Shown: in pieces, positions 38,266 through 53,275 of the stretch | Numbering within the stretch: position 1 is the first letter of the stretch | How the letters are laid out: every line of letters begins with the position of its first letter | Assembly (NCBI RefSeq): GCF_001507665.1 | Contig: NZ_CP013910.1 | Coordinates: 189,501-253,500 of the forward strand | DNA: 64,000 nucleotides | Direction: 5' to 3' | Source of the DNA: Deinococcus actinosclerus | Lineage (GTDB): Bacteria; Deinococcota; Deinococci; Deinococcales; Deinococcaceae | Position numbers and translations under genes: made by a program | Notes under the pieces: generated by a model | Database searches by the model: none | What the model was told of the DNA's origin: nothing | What the model saw: the letters and a program-made list of their open reading frames with translations, nothing else

Positions 38266-38273
38266 TGTATACA
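38266..38273. promoter_or_regulatory. TGTATACA dyad between cytochrome and IclR genes
   Basis: A perfect 8-bp palindrome about 30 bases upstream of the IclR gene; the IclR -10 is TAGGCT (38291-38296). Candidate autoregulatory site, unproven. Confidence 0.35.
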
Positions 38274-38302
38274 ATCCGGGCTCGTCCCTGTAGGCTGGAC
38301 AG

Positions 38303-39028
38303 GTGCTCTCTCTTCAGAAGGCGGCCAACATCCTGGGCGCATTCAGCGCCGAACAGCCCGAATGGGGCGTCCGTGCGCTCGCCGCGCACCTGGGTGTGCC
38401 GCGTGCCACCGCCCACGCCTACCTCGCCGGGCTGACCGAGGCCGGATTCCTGCGCCGCACCCCCGCCGGCAAGTACCGCCTGTCCTGGCACATCGCCGAG
38501 ATGGGCGCCCAGCTCACCTCCTCGCTGCCGTGGTTCCAGGAGGCCCGCGCCCTGATCACCCGCCTCGCGCTGGACGTCCGCGCCGTGGCCTTCCTGTGCA
38601 TCCTCGAAGGCGACGAGGTCGTCGCCGCCATCCGCGAACGCCACCCCGACGCCGACATCGACCTGCCGCTGGACATCTACCTGCCCGCCACCGCCACCGC
38701 CAGCGGCAAGATCCTCTACGCCCACGCCGACATGACCCCCCGCACCTTCGCCGCCTGCACGCCCAGCTCCATCACCAGCCTGGACGAGTGGCGCACCGAG
38801 GTCGCCAAGGTCAAACGCCTCGGGTACGCGTACTCCATCGAGGAATGGGTGCCCGGCCAGTGCACCCTGGGCGTGCCCTACCACGCGCTGCACACCGCGC
38901 ACGGCGACACTGACACCGTCGTGGCCGCCATCGGCGTGCAGATGAGCGCCCAGCGCTACCTGCGCGAGGAACGTCACATCCGCGAGCGCGTCGTGCAGAT
39001 CGTCCGCGAGGCCGAAGCCCTCCCGTAA
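38303..39028 (+). CDS. IclR-family transcriptional regulator
   Basis: 241-residue regulator with an N-terminal winged helix (LSLQKAANILGAFSAEQPEWGVRALAAHLGVPRATAHAYLAGLTEAGFLRRTPAGKYRL) and a C-terminal GAF-like ligand domain (VVAAIRERHPD, YLPATATASGKILYAHAD, GYAYSIEEWVPGQCTLGVPYHA). The GTG start at 38303 is set by TAGGCT six bases upstream. The ligand cannot be read from sequence. It is divergent from a cytochrome c; a catabolic gene neighbour, usual for IclR, is not adjacent. Confidence 0.88.
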   Translation: MLSLQKAANILGAFSAEQPEWGVRALAAHLGVPRATAHAYLAGLTEAGFLRRTPAGKYRLSWHIAEMGAQLTSSLPWFQEARALITRLALDVRAVAFLCILEGDEVVAAIRERHPDADIDLPLDIYLPATATASGKILYAHADMTPRTFAACTPSSITSLDEWRTEVAKVKRLGYAYSIEEWVPGQCTLGVPYHALHTAHGDTDTVVAAIGVQMSAQRYLREERHIRERVVQIVREAEALP

Positions 39029-39103
39029 CCCGCCCGCCGACCCAGCGCGCCGCCCGGCACTGACTTCCGGGCGGCGCGCTGTTCATACGGGATTCAAGTG
39101 ATT

Positions 39104-39116
39104 CCAAGTCACTTGG
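39104..39116. repeat. hairpin CCAAGT-C-ACTTGG after the IclR gene
   Basis: Short perfect inverted repeat within GATTC/GAGTC flanks, 75 bases past the IclR stop; perhaps a terminator or the edge of the following element. Confidence 0.45.
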
Positions 39117-39130
39117 AGTCGCCTGGTGGC

Positions 39131-39207
39131 CCCCTCACCCTTCCGTCGCTTCGCTTCTCAGCTGCGCAGCTCTTCGAGTCCCTCCCTATCCCACAGGGGG
39201 AGAGGGG
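39131..39207. repeat. MITE-like element with CCCCTC/GAGGGG ends
   Basis: Bounded by CCCCTC (39131-39136) and GAGGGG (39202-39207), with an inner CAGCTGCGCAGCTC palindromic block. Part of its wording (CTCACCC...ACAGGGG-GAGAG) recurs at 1487-1514. Bases 39208-39289 hold no gene but carry CCATTCAACCGGAGTCCGT, a fragment of the repeat family at 285 and 32829. Confidence 0.5.
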
Positions 39208-39289
39208 ACAACGGAACGTGACCACATTAGAAGCAAGTCAATTTCATTCCGTATGAACGGCTTTGCAGGCCATTCAACCGGAGTCCGTC

Positions 39290-40804
39290 TCACTCCTCGG
39301 TCAGTTCGCCCGTGCGGGGCACCAGCGTCCAGTCCGTCACGGCCCAGCCCTGCGCGCCGCGCGCGAGGTTCACGATCATCGTGAAGCGCTCGCCGTTCAC
39401 GTACTCGCTGTCCGTCTTCGTGTCCGTGAAGCCCACCGTGGTCGTCATGACCGCCTGCGCCCGCGTGGGCGTGTCCGTCAGCAGCCGCACGGAGCTGAAC
39501 GTGAAGTTCCCCAGCCGCTCCAGCGCGAACGGCTCCTGGCCCTTCCAGCCTGCCAGCCATGGCTGCGCGCGGCTCACGGCCGCCTGCACGCGCCGCTTCA
39601 CCTCGGCCTGCTGCTCGGGCGTGCGTTTCACGTCCCGGAACTGCGCTGCCACGTGCTCCGCCACGGCGCTCAGGTCCCCCAGCAGGCGCGCGGTGACGCC
39701 CAGCGCGTCGTCCTTCAGTTCCGCCATGCCCTGCGCCGACACGCGCACCGGCAGGTAGCGCACGCTGCCGCTGCGCGTATCCCGCAGCAGCGCGTCGTCC
39801 CGGCCCGACGCGCGGCGCACCGTCACCTGGGGCCACACCGGCACGACCGGCTCGCCGTACCCGTCACGGGTCACCGGCACCGACAGCAGGACGGGCCCCG
39901 CCACCACCTCGGTCCCCTGCGCGCGGTACAGGCGCAGCGTCGCCGCGTCCGTGCCGATCACCTGCGCCAGGTACGCCCGCGTGCCCGGCGTGAGGAACGC
40001 CCCGCCGATCCCGCCCCGCCCCGCGTCCGCGTTCACCCCGGCCCGCGTGGGCCAGTCCCACATGCCGACATCCGACAGGTCCTGCCCCACATCCGGGCCG
40101 TAGTTCGCCAGCCACGCCCGGCACGGCTGCGGCTGCCCCTGCGCCCACGCGTCCGCAGCGGCCGCGCCCTGCGTGAGCACCCGCGTGGCGTACGCCACCA
40201 GCACGCCCCCACTGAACACGTCGCCGCTGTTCATGCGCGCGGCGAAGGTCTGCATGAACCCCGGAAAGGCCCGCGTGTTCTCCACGAACCGCGCGCCGCC
40301 CGGCGTGGGCAGCAGCGAGTACACCACCGGCAGCGGCGCACTCTCCGCGAAACTCATGCCGTACCCGTACGCGAAGCGCCAGTCCGACCCGACCAGTTCC
40401 AGCGGCCCCCGCCCGTCCAGCTGCCGCGCCTCCAGCGTGTCGCTGTGCGCGCTGAACGCCGTCAGGAGCTTGCGGGGCGGCGAGGTCAGCGAGTACAGGT
40501 GATGCGTGAAGCAGCAGTGCGCGCCGCCCGAGAAGCCCGCCAGCAGCACCTCCGGCACGCCGTCCCCCGTCACGTCCCGGCACCAGTCCACACTGACCAT
40601 CGTGTCCGAGACGGTCGCGTACGTCACGCCCGCCCGCGACAGGGTCACGCGGTCCGGCGGGTCGTCGAAGCCGTTCTCCACGGTCTTCACGGTGTACGCC
40701 CCGCAGGTGCTCAGGGTCGTCTTGGTGGTCTGGGCCGCCTGCGCGCGGGCAGGCGCACTCAGCAGCAGGGTGGGCAGGAACAGGAGCAGCAGGGCGCGGT
40801 TCAT
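39290..40804 (-). CDS. large secreted protein of unknown function
   Basis: 504-residue exported protein; not recognised. The signal peptide is [21 protein letters not shown]. The N-terminal half contains [35 protein letters not shown], which looks like an FG-GAP/VCBS-type calcium-binding strand with paired Cys. The C-terminal quarter ([55 protein letters not shown]) resembles a nuclear-transport-factor-2-like domain. ATG 40804 follows CCGGAGGTTTCC. It is divergent from the thiamin operon and appears monocistronic. Confidence 0.72.
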   Translation of the reverse strand: MNRALLLLFLPTLLLSAPARAQAAQTTKTTLSTCGAYTVKTVENGFDDPPDRVTLSRAGVTYATVSDTMVSVDWCRDVTGDGVPEVLLAGFSGGAHCCFTHHLYSLTSPPRKLLTAFSAHSDTLEARQLDGRGPLELVGSDWRFAYGYGMSFAESAPLPVVYSLLPTPGGARFVENTRAFPGFMQTFAARMNSGDVFSGGVLVAYATRVLTQGAAAADAWAQGQPQPCRAWLANYGPDVGQDLSDVGMWDWPTRAGVNADAGRGGIGGAFLTPGTRAYLAQVIGTDAATLRLYRAQGTEVVAGPVLLSVPVTRDGYGEPVVPVWPQVTVRRASGRDDALLRDTRSGSVRYLPVRVSAQGMAELKDDALGVTARLLGDLSAVAEHVAAQFRDVKRTPEQQAEVKRRVQAAVSRAQPWLAGWKGQEPFALERLGNFTFSSVRLLTDTPTRAQAVMTTTVGFTDTKTDSEYVNGERFTMIVNLARGAQGWAVTDWTLVPRTGELTEE

Positions 40805-40911
40805 GGAAACCTCCGGAACGTGAGAGCGTGCGCCCTCATCTTCCCCGGTCTGGACGTGTGAAACCACCCCGGCTTCCACGCCCGGGCGGCGGGGTGTACA
40901 CTCGCCGCACA

Positions 40912-41012
40912 GTCACCAGGGGTGCCGACCGTCAAGGGCGTCGGCTGAGAGAACACCGTGTTCAACCCTAGGAACCTGATCTGGTTCACACCAGCGGAGG
41001 GAGCGTGACGGG
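40912..41012 (+). promoter_or_regulatory. TPP riboswitch (THI element)
   Basis: Contains the conserved thiamin-pyrophosphate aptamer strings in order: CAGGGGTGCC, GGCTGAGA, CAACCC, GAACCTGATCTGGTT and ACCAGCGGAGGGA. It lies about 195 bases upstream of thiC. A TACACT -10 at 40897-40902 would start transcription just before the aptamer. TPP binding should favour the terminator at 41035. Confidence 0.95.
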
Positions 41013-41034
41013 TGCCGAAGCAGTTGTCGTGTTT

Positions 41035-41070
41035 CGCCCCCCTCCGACGCGTGAGGGGGGCGTTTTGTTG
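41035..41070 (+). terminator. riboswitch expression-platform terminator
   Basis: CGCCCCCCTC (41035-41044) pairs with GAGGGGGGCG (41053-41062), followed by TTTTGTTG. A textbook rho-independent terminator 25 bases after the TPP aptamer. Confidence 0.92.
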
Positions 41071-41115
41071 TTGCGAATCCACTGACCTGAAAGGCCCCGA
41101 CCTGATCTGCCCTGA

Positions 41116-43702
<2,587 letters not shown>

Positions 43703-43706
<4 letters not shown>

Positions 43707-43915
43707 CCGGCCCCGCCACCCTGACCGTGAACGGCGAGGCGCGGCCCCTCACGCCCGGCCTGACCCTGCACGCCCTGCTGCGTGACCTGAACGTGAACCC
43801 CTCGCGCGTGGCGGTGGGCGTGAACGACGACGTGTACCCCGGCGCCCGCGCGCCGCACCGCACCCTGGAGGCCGGAGATGTCATCGAGATCGTCCGCGTT
43901 ATCGGGGGGGGCTGA
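43703..43915 (+). CDS. thiS: sulfur carrier protein ThiS
   Basis: 70-residue ubiquitin-like protein that carries thiocarboxylate sulfur to ThiG. It has the beta-grasp start [11 protein letters not shown] and the essential C-terminal Gly-Gly (EIVRVIGGG). GTG start overlaps the thiE stop by four bases. No thiF adenylyltransferase is seen in the window; it must be supplied elsewhere. Confidence 0.94.
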
Positions 43916-43922
43916 CAGTTCC

Positions 43923-44010
43923 GGGGCAGCGTGGGTCGTCAGACCCTCTGCCCCCGAGCGGAGCGAGCAGGAACAGGTGCGGGTTCTGCGGAATGGAGAA
44001 CCTGCGCGTC
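43923..44010 (+). other. two hairpins in the thiS-thiG spacer
   Basis: GGGGCAG (43923-43929) with inner GGGTC/GACCC pairs with CTGCCCC (43948-43954), and GCGGGTTCT pairs imperfectly with AGAACCTGC near 43980-44010. This is the only real gap (114 bases) in an otherwise overlapping operon. The wording GAGCGGAGCGAGCAGGAACAG is close to part of the dispersed repeat at 32829-32966, so the gap is probably repeat-derived. Confidence 0.5.
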
Positions 44011-44029
44011 CATTCACCGGAGGTTCGTC

Positions 44030-44845
44030 ATGAAGCAGCATCCGCACACGCCCGACCCCCTCACCCTCGGCGGGAAGACCTTCACCTCGCGCCTGATGAC
44101 GGGTACGGGCAAGTTCACGGATTTCGGCGTGATGCGCGAGGCGCTCGCCGCGAGCGGGTCGCAGATCGTGACCGTCGCCATCCGCCGCGTGGAGCTACGC
44201 GCGCCGGGGCACGACGGCTTACTGGATGCCCTGAACTGGGACGCCCTGCAACTCCTCCCGAACACCGCCGGGTGCCGCACCGCCGACGAGGCCCTGCGGG
44301 TCGCGCGGCTGGCGCGCGTGGCGACCGGCGTGAACTGGATCAAGCTGGAGGTCATCCCCGACGCCCGCTACCTCCTGCCCGACCCGGTCGGCACGCTCCG
44401 CGCCGCCGAGGCACTGGCCGCCGACGGGTTCACGGTGCTGCCGTACGTGCAGGCGGACGCGGTGCTGGCCCGCGCGCTGGAGGACGCGGGGTGCGCCGCC
44501 GTGATGCCCCTGGCGAGCCCCATCGGCTCCGGGCGGGGCCTGCGCAGCCCCGAGCTGCTGCGGACCGTGCTGGACGGGGCGCGCGTGCCCACCATCGTGG
44601 ACGCGGGCCTGGGCGTCCCGAGCGACGCGGCGCAGGCACTGGAACTCGGCGCGGACGCCGTGCTGGTGAACACCGCGATTGCCGAGGCGCGCGACCCGGT
44701 CGGCATGGCCCACGCCTTCGCGCTGGGCGTGCAGGCGGGCCGCGCGGCGTTCCTCGCGGGGCGCATGCCGGAACGCGCGCAGGCCAGCCCCAGCAGCCCC
44801 ACGAGCGGGGTGGTGCGCCTGCCCGACCCGGAAGTGCCCGTGTGA
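44030..44845 (+). CDS. thiG: thiazole synthase ThiG
   Basis: Forms the thiazole ring from DXP, dehydroglycine and ThiS thiocarboxylate. The 271-residue barrel shows [56 protein letters not shown], the Schiff-base lysine in [23 protein letters not shown] and [32 protein letters not shown] 44030 follows CACCGGAGGTTCGTC. An internal start (after a 114-base gap) means it may be partly uncoupled from thiS. Confidence 0.96.
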   Translation: MKQHPHTPDPLTLGGKTFTSRLMTGTGKFTDFGVMREALAASGSQIVTVAIRRVELRAPGHDGLLDALNWDALQLLPNTAGCRTADEALRVARLARVATGVNWIKLEVIPDARYLLPDPVGTLRAAEALAADGFTVLPYVQADAVLARALEDAGCAAVMPLASPIGSGRGLRSPELLRTVLDGARVPTIVDAGLGVPSDAAQALELGADAVLVNTAIAEARDPVGMAHAFALGVQAGRAAFLAGRMPERAQASPSSPTSGVVRLPDPEVPV

Positions 44846-45879
44846 ACCGCGCGCGGGAGGTGATCGTGGTGGGCGGCGGCCTGATCGGGTCGCTGGTGGC
44901 GTTCACGCTGCGTCGGGCGGGCGCGGACGTGCTGGTGCTGGACGCGGACCGGCCGGGCGCGGCGTGGCGGGCGGCGGCGGGCCTGCTCACCCCGGACGGC
45001 GAGCGGCTGCGCGGCACGCCCCTGCACGCGGACGCGCTGGAGGGCCTGCGCCGCTGGCCGGCGCTGGCGGCGCAGCTGGAACGGTCTGGGCTGCCCATTC
45101 ACTTGCGCCCCGGCGTGGCCCGCGTGCAGCGCGGCGGTGGGGTGGCCTGCACACCGGGGGAGGGGAGCCTGCACCCGCCCTCGGTGGTCCGCGCCGCCCG
45201 GCAGGGGCTGGAGGTGATGGCCGCGCAGGTCCAGGGCCTCGTGCCGTCGGGTGGCGGGGTGCGGGTGCGGACGGACGCGGGCGACTGGTTCGCCGGGCAG
45301 GTGATCCTCGCGGCGGGCGCGTGGAGCGGCGCGTTAGGCGTGGATGTGGGGGCGCAGCAGGGGCAGGCGCTGCTGCTGCGCGGCGCGGAGGATGTGGGGG
45401 CGCGATATGGCCCGCCCGCGCGGGGTTGCTCCCGGTACGCGCTGTCCCGCCCGGACGGCCTGTACGTCGGCGCGACCAGCCGCGACACCTGGGCCACCAC
45501 ACCCGACGCCCACGCGGCCCGCTGGTTGCGTGGCGCCGCCCGGACGCTCGTGCCCGGCGCAGACGGGGCGGAGGTCGCCGCGCACCTCGTGGGCCTGCGC
45601 CCGGTCACGCCGGACGGGCGGCCGCTGGTCGGCCAGCACCCCACCCTGCCGGGGGTGCTCGTCGCGGCGGGGCACGGGCGGCACGGGTCGCTCCTCGCCC
45701 CGGTCACGGCGGCGCGCGTGCTGGCGCTGGCGGAACGCGGGGTGAAGATGAATTGCGGTGAGCCGCAGGCGAACCCGACCGGAGGGAGAGGCAACAACCA
45801 CCGGAGTTCAGGAGATGGACGAACGTCCGGTGGTGTCCCGGACGTTCGGGAATCGTATGAATCCGGTGTCAGCGCGTGA
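44842..45879 (+). CDS. thiO: glycine oxidase ThiO with repeat-derived C-terminal tail
   Basis: FAD-dependent oxidase giving dehydroglycine for ThiG. Residues 1 to ~298 are a complete DAO-fold protein: [31 protein letters not shown] (Rossmann), [23 protein letters not shown] and [19 protein letters not shown] with [10 protein letters not shown] at the end. The last ~47 residues (from [11 protein letters not shown]) are Gly/Ser/Asn-rich and encoded by DNA containing a perfect 11-bp hairpin (45820-45848), i.e. probably an intergenic repeat read through. GTG start overlaps the thiG stop; the stop overlaps thiD (GTGA). Confidence 0.93.
   Translation: MNRAREVIVVGGGLIGSLVAFTLRRAGADVLVLDADRPGAAWRAAAGLLTPDGERLRGTPLHADALEGLRRWPALAAQLERSGLPIHLRPGVARVQRGGGVACTPGEGSLHPPSVVRAARQGLEVMAAQVQGLVPSGGGVRVRTDAGDWFAGQVILAAGAWSGALGVDVGAQQGQALLLRGAEDVGARYGPPARGCSRYALSRPDGLYVGATSRDTWATTPDAHAARWLRGAARTLVPGADGAEVAAHLVGLRPVTPDGRPLVGQHPTLPGVLVAAGHGRHGSLLAPVTAARVLALAERGVKMNCGEPQANPTGGRGNNHRSSGDGRTSGGVPDVRESYESGVSA
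45820..45848. repeat. perfect 11-bp inverted repeat inside the 3' end of thiO
   Basis: CGAACGTCCGG (45820-45830) and CCGGACGTTCG (45838-45848) flank a 7-base loop. CACCGGA/TCCGGTG (45799-45805/45826-45832) gives an alternative pairing. The structure lies within the coding tail of thiO, just before the thiD start. Confidence 0.7.
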
Positions 45880-46646
45880 CCGTTCCAGTCGCCCTGACCA
45901 TCGCGGGTTCGGATTCCGGCGGCGGGGCGGGCATCCAGGCGGACCTGAAGACCTTCGAGGCGCACGGCGTGTACGGCACGAGCGTCCTGACGCTGATCAC
46001 CGCGCAGAACACGCGGGGCGTGCAGGCGGCGCACCCCCTGCCGCCAGAGCTGGTCGCGGCGCAGCTGCGTGCCGTGCTGGACGATTTCCCGGTCGCGGCG
46101 GTGAAGACGGGTGCGCTGGGGAACGCGGGGCGGGTGCGCGCGGTCGCAGACGTCCTGCGGGGCCGCCATCTGCCGCTGGTCGTCGATCCGGTCATGCTCG
46201 CCAAGAGTGGGGACGCCCTGCTGGACGCCCGCGCCCTGCACGCCCTGCGGGACGAGCTGCTGCCCCTGGCGACACTGGTCACCCCGAACGTCCCCGAATG
46301 GGCGGCCCTGCGCGCGGCGGGCGTGCCGGACACCACGCCGCTGCTCCTGAAGGGCGGGCACGCGCCCGGCGAGACCGTCACCGACGAGCTGCGCGCCCAC
46401 GGGCACCACCTCACGCTGAGCGCGGCGCGGCAGCACACCCGGCACACGCACGGCACCGGCTGCACACTGTCGGCGGCGATCACCGCGAACCTCGCGCGCG
46501 GTCTGGCCCTGCCGGACGCGGTGCAGGCCGCGCACGCCTACCTTCAGGCCGCGATCCGCGCTGCGCCGGGGCTGGGCGGGGGGCACGGGCCGCTGGGGCA
46601 CCGGGCGGCCGGGCTGACCCTGCAACCCAGACCACACCCGACCTAA
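45876..46646 (+). CDS. thiD: hydroxymethylpyrimidine (phosphate) kinase ThiD
   Basis: Phosphorylates HMP and HMP-P to HMP-PP. The 256-residue ribokinase-fold protein has [78 protein letters not shown] and the catalytic-base/anion-hole region [19 protein letters not shown]. The GTG start overlaps thiO. The TAA stop lies inside the palindrome that serves the downstream paa promoter. Last gene of the thiamin operon. Confidence 0.95.
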   Translation: MTVPVALTIAGSDSGGGAGIQADLKTFEAHGVYGTSVLTLITAQNTRGVQAAHPLPPELVAAQLRAVLDDFPVAAVKTGALGNAGRVRAVADVLRGRHLPLVVDPVMLAKSGDALLDARALHALRDELLPLATLVTPNVPEWAALRAAGVPDTTPLLLKGGHAPGETVTDELRAHGHHLTLSAARQHTRHTHGTGCTLSAAITANLARGLALPDAVQAAHAYLQAAIRAAPGLGGGHGPLGHRAAGLTLQPRPHPT

Positions 46647-46663
46647 CGCTCGTTAGGTACACT
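46641..46663 (+). promoter_or_regulatory. paa promoter with palindromic operator
   Basis: ACCTAACGCTCGTTAGGT (46641-46658) has 8-bp arms ACCTAACG/CGTTAGGT. Its last base begins the -10 TACACT (46658-46663), so a bound protein would fill the -10/-35 spacer. The shape fits a TetR-type repressor such as PaaR known from Thermus; no tetR gene is in the window. A GGAGG site precedes paaA. Confidence 0.7.
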
Positions 46664-46694
46664 GGGGGCAAGTCCCCATCCGGAGGTTGTCCCC

Positions 46695-47669
<975 letters not shown>

Positions 47670-47672
47670 AGA

Positions 47673-47759
47673 ACCCCTCAGTCAGCTTCGCTCAAGGGGA
47701 GCCAACCACCACAGGGGCTCCCCTCTGAGGGGAGCTGGCCGCGCAGCGGACTGAGGGGT
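47673..47759. repeat. 87-base inverted-repeat element between paaA and paaB
   Basis: ACCCCTCAGTC (47673-47683) and GACTGAGGGGT (47749-47759) are perfect 11-bp terminal inverted repeats; inside, AGGGGAGCC (47695-47703) pairs with GGCTCCCCT (47716-47724). It has the build of a MITE/REP element and lies within the paa transcript. Confidence 0.75.
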
Positions 47760-47789
47760 CACCCTGCAGCCCAGAAAGGAACTCTATCC

Positions 47790-48376
47790 ATGACTCAACC
47801 TCAATCCTCTTCTCCCGACACGCAGTGGCCGCGCTGGGAGGTGTTCAAGCAGGACGCCCCGAACCGCCCGCATCAGGCGGTGGGCAGTGTGCATGCCGGT
47901 GATCCCCAGCACGCGCTCCTCACTGCGCGGAACGTGTTCGTGCGCCGCCCGGCGGCCGTGAGCCTCTGGTGCGTCCGTGAGGATGACATCCTGACCGCCA
48001 CGCCCGAGGAACTGACCACGAATTCCGCGCTGCTGGATACGCCGGGCGAGGCCGGAACGTACCACGTGGGCGTGAAACGCACGAACAAGCGCAGCATGAC
48101 CTTCGTGGATCTCAGCGGCACCGTGCAGGCCAGCGGGAGCGGCGACGCGCTGCGGCAGGCGCAGAGCCTGCACCCCGACGTGCTCGCCTGGATGGTCTTC
48201 CCGGAAACGGCCGTCGTCCGCACGGACGAGGACCCCGGCACCGTCGAGAGCTGGTTCGCGCCCGCGAAAGACAAGACGTACAAGCAGCAGCAGCACTACG
48301 GCGTGATCGGCCGTCACGTCGGCGAACTGAAACGCGCCGGGCTGATGCCGGGCCGCGCCGCCAGCGAGGAAGGCGC

Positions 48377-48380
<4 letters not shown>
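47790..48380 (+). CDS. paaB: phenylacetyl-CoA epoxidase structural subunit PaaB, double-length
   Basis: Small bridging subunit of the PaaABC(E) epoxidase. Ordinary PaaB has ~95 residues; this has 196. Residues ~12-65 ([41 protein letters not shown]) match the start of PaaB. Residues ~90-150 ([39 protein letters not shown]) look like a second copy, and the PaaB end ([22 protein letters not shown]) follows only once. AAGGA lies 14 bases upstream of ATG 47790. Its stop overlaps paaC (ATGA). Confidence 0.9.
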
Positions 48381-49164
<784 letters not shown>

Positions 49165-49168
<4 letters not shown>

Positions 49169-49713
49169 ACGGGCGGATGGCAGAAGGCGGAAGGCAGAAG
49201 GCAGAGTGCCCTGCATCATCGGCCATCAGCATTCAGCCATCTGCCGTCTGGGCCGCGCTGGCCAGCGTCCCAGATCCCGAGATTCCCGTCGTGAGCATCA
49301 CGGACATGGGCATGGTCCGCGACGTGACCGTGAGCGACGCGGGGCGCGTGACGGTGACGTTCACGCCCACCTTCAGCGGCTGCCCCGCCCTGCACGTCAT
49401 CCGGGACAGCATTGAGCAGGCGGTGCGCGACCTGGGTGTCACGGACGTCGAGGTCCGCAGCACCCTCACCCCCCCCTGGACGACCGACTGGATCAATGAC
49501 GACGCCCGGGAGCGGCTGCGGCAGTACGGCATCGCGCCCCCCGCCCCCACCGGGGAAGGGCAACTGATTCAGCTGGACGCGGAACCCACCCGCTGCCCCC
49601 GCTGCGGCAGCCTGAACGTCCGCATGACCGCCTCGTTCGGCCCGACCCTGTGCAAGCGCATGTACGTCTGCGACACCTGCCGCGAACCCTTCGAGGGCTT
49701 CAAGAGCGTATGA
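49165..49713 (+). CDS. paaD: PaaD (iron-sulfur/maturation protein of the epoxidase), N-terminus carrying a repeat
   Basis: Believed to help iron-sulfur or metal loading of the epoxidase system. The core ([53 protein letters not shown]) is a MIP18/DUF59 domain, followed by the PaaD zinc-like tail RCPRCGSLN...[21 protein letters not shown] 49165 (GTGA overlap) gives 182 residues; ATG 49177 gives 178. The first ~30 residues ([25 protein letters not shown]) are translated from a GGCAGAAGGC-type dispersed repeat rather than ancestral PaaD sequence. Confidence 0.9.
49175..49250. repeat. GGCAGAAGGC-type repeat inside the start of paaD
   Basis: GGATGGCAGAAGGCGGAAGG...CATTCAGCCATCTGCCGTCT: three GGCAGAAGGC-like units followed, 30 bases later, by an inverted ATCTGCC. 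The wording is that of an intergenic dispersed repeat, yet it is in frame with paaD and free of stops. Confidence 0.6.
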
Positions 49714-50219
49714 GTGACATTCAGCCGGAGGCCCTGGAGACGCTGCGTGGAATACAGGAGCGACTGGCTGCTTTTCCCAGGATGCACGGGAAATACAGGC
49801 TGGATTTGATCTCTACGGCAGAGTGGCAGCGGGGCGGTTTGAGTGAAGAAGAGATGCTTGATCGGCTCTTCAAGCTGTGGGGTGAGCACGAAACTCTCAG
49901 TGCATACCTGGAAAAAATGCCGCCCATTGCCTCGCAAGGGCAGGTCGCGTCAGGTTGGGTGGAGTACGCAACCAACCCCAGCGATGCCCCTGAGTTTCTG
50001 CGTCAGTCATTGATAGGCGGCGGAAGCATCGGCCACACGGTCGAAACTGTACCTGCACGTGTCGCCGAAGAATTGGTCACTGACTTTTTCGGTCTTTTTG
50101 AGCAGCCCACCGCTTACTCAGGTTTGGGGTGGAGCGATCCCCAATACGTCTTCGAAAACGGTGTTGTTATTCTCGACGAGAAAATGGCTGGCATGTTCCT
50201 CGTGGTTGAGAGCGACTGA
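49710..50219 (+). CDS. unknown protein, AT-richer gene at the end of the paa operon
   Basis: 169-residue protein of no recognised family. ATG 49710 overlaps the paaD stop (ATGA). It starts [22 protein letters not shown] and includes [44 protein letters not shown]; the C-terminal part alternates strands and Gly turns ([45 protein letters not shown]). Base composition is visibly less GC-rich than any neighbour, with codons such as AAA, TTT and GTT that are rare elsewhere here, so it is probably acquired. No link to phenylacetate chemistry is visible. Confidence 0.65.
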   Translation: MSDIQPEALETLRGIQERLAAFPRMHGKYRLDLISTAEWQRGGLSEEEMLDRLFKLWGEHETLSAYLEKMPPIASQGQVASGWVEYATNPSDAPEFLRQSLIGGGSIGHTVETVPARVAEELVTDFFGLFEQPTAYSGLGWSDPQYVFENGVVILDEKMAGMFLVVESD

Positions 50220-50264
50220 GTCTCAATGTTCAAGCCCTGGACGGTCTCAACAGAAAAATTACTT

Positions 50265-51008
50265 TCATGCCGTCAGGATCACCGGTTTCCCTTTGGTGAT
50301 CATGATGGTGTGTTCGACGTGGGCGGCGAGGCCGCCGTCGGTGGTGGCGAGCGTCCAGCCGTCGCGGCGGGTGCGGACTCGGGGGCTTCTGCCGGTGCTG
50401 ATCATGGGTTCCACGGCGATCACGAGGCCCTCGTGCAGGGGTTTGCGGAGTGCGGGGCGGTAGTAGTTCGGGACGTCGGGTTTCTCGTGGATGGCGCGGC
50501 CCACGCCGTGCCCCTGAAGTTCCGGCAGGAGGGTGAAGCCCCGGCGCTGAACCTCGGTCTGAATGGCGCGCCCGATGCCGTTCAGGGGTTGTCCGGCGCG
50601 GGCGGCGTTCAGTCCGCGCGCCAGGGCAGCCTCGGCAGCCTCGATGAGGCGGGCGGCGGTGGGGGAGACGGGCGGCACGGCGACCGTGATGGCGGCGTCC
50701 GCGACGAACCCGCCGACGTTCGGCGTGACGTCGATGCACACCACGTCCCCCGCCTGAAGCGGGCGGTGGGTGGGCAGGCCGTGGACGATGTCGTCGTTCA
50801 CGCTGATGAACACGTTCACGGGCGCGCCGTACTCGGCCCGCGGGGCGGAGAACGCCCCGAACCCCGCGAACACCTGCCCGGCCAGGGCGTCCAGTTCGGC
50901 GGGCGTCACGCCCGGTTCGACGGCGGCGCGCAGGGCGTCCAGGGTGCGGGCGACGACCTGCCCGGCGAGGGTCATGCCGTCCAGTTCATGCTGCGTGGTG
51001 ATCGTCAT
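50265..51008 (-). CDS. map: methionine aminopeptidase, type I
   Basis: Removes N-terminal Met from nascent proteins. The 247-residue pita-bread enzyme has the metal ligands in [18 protein letters not shown] (two Asp), [14 protein letters not shown] (His), VIAVEPMI (Glu) and [11 protein letters not shown] (Glu). TACACT (51014-51019) lies five bases upstream of ATG 51008, ruling out a longer frame. It sits in inverted orientation between the paaABCD cluster and paaZ, splitting the phenylacetate genes. Confidence 0.95.
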   Translation of the reverse strand: MTITTQHELDGMTLAGQVVARTLDALRAAVEPGVTPAELDALAGQVFAGFGAFSAPRAEYGAPVNVFISVNDDIVHGLPTHRPLQAGDVVCIDVTPNVGGFVADAAITVAVPPVSPTAARLIEAAEAALARGLNAARAGQPLNGIGRAIQTEVQRRGFTLLPELQGHGVGRAIHEKPDVPNYYRPALRKPLHEGLVIAVEPMISTGRSPRVRTRRDGWTLATTDGGLAAHVEHTIMITKGKPVILTA

Positions 51009-51126
51009 GCAGCAGTGTAAGCGCGTCGTTGCAGTTCGGACTGTGGTGGAGCGGTGAGCTGCATGTTTGCCCGGCTCCCCCTCAACATCAGATCGAATCT
51101 TCTTTCTCTCCAAGGAGCGTTTCTTT

Positions 51127-53226
<2,100 letters not shown>

Positions 53227-53275
53227 CCCCGGGCCGTGACCGGAGGCGGGGCGTGCCGTGGCGTACGCTCCGCCT

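Noticed and set aside
38266..38273. TATACA-type -10 as the main IclR promoter
   Set aside because: The TAGGCT box six bases from the GTG fits the leaderless pattern better; the TGTATACA dyad is more likely an operator.
39263..40861. 532-codon open frame on the plus strand
   Set aside because: Arg/His-rich antisense of the secreted protein gene at 39290-40804, which has a signal peptide and ribosome site.
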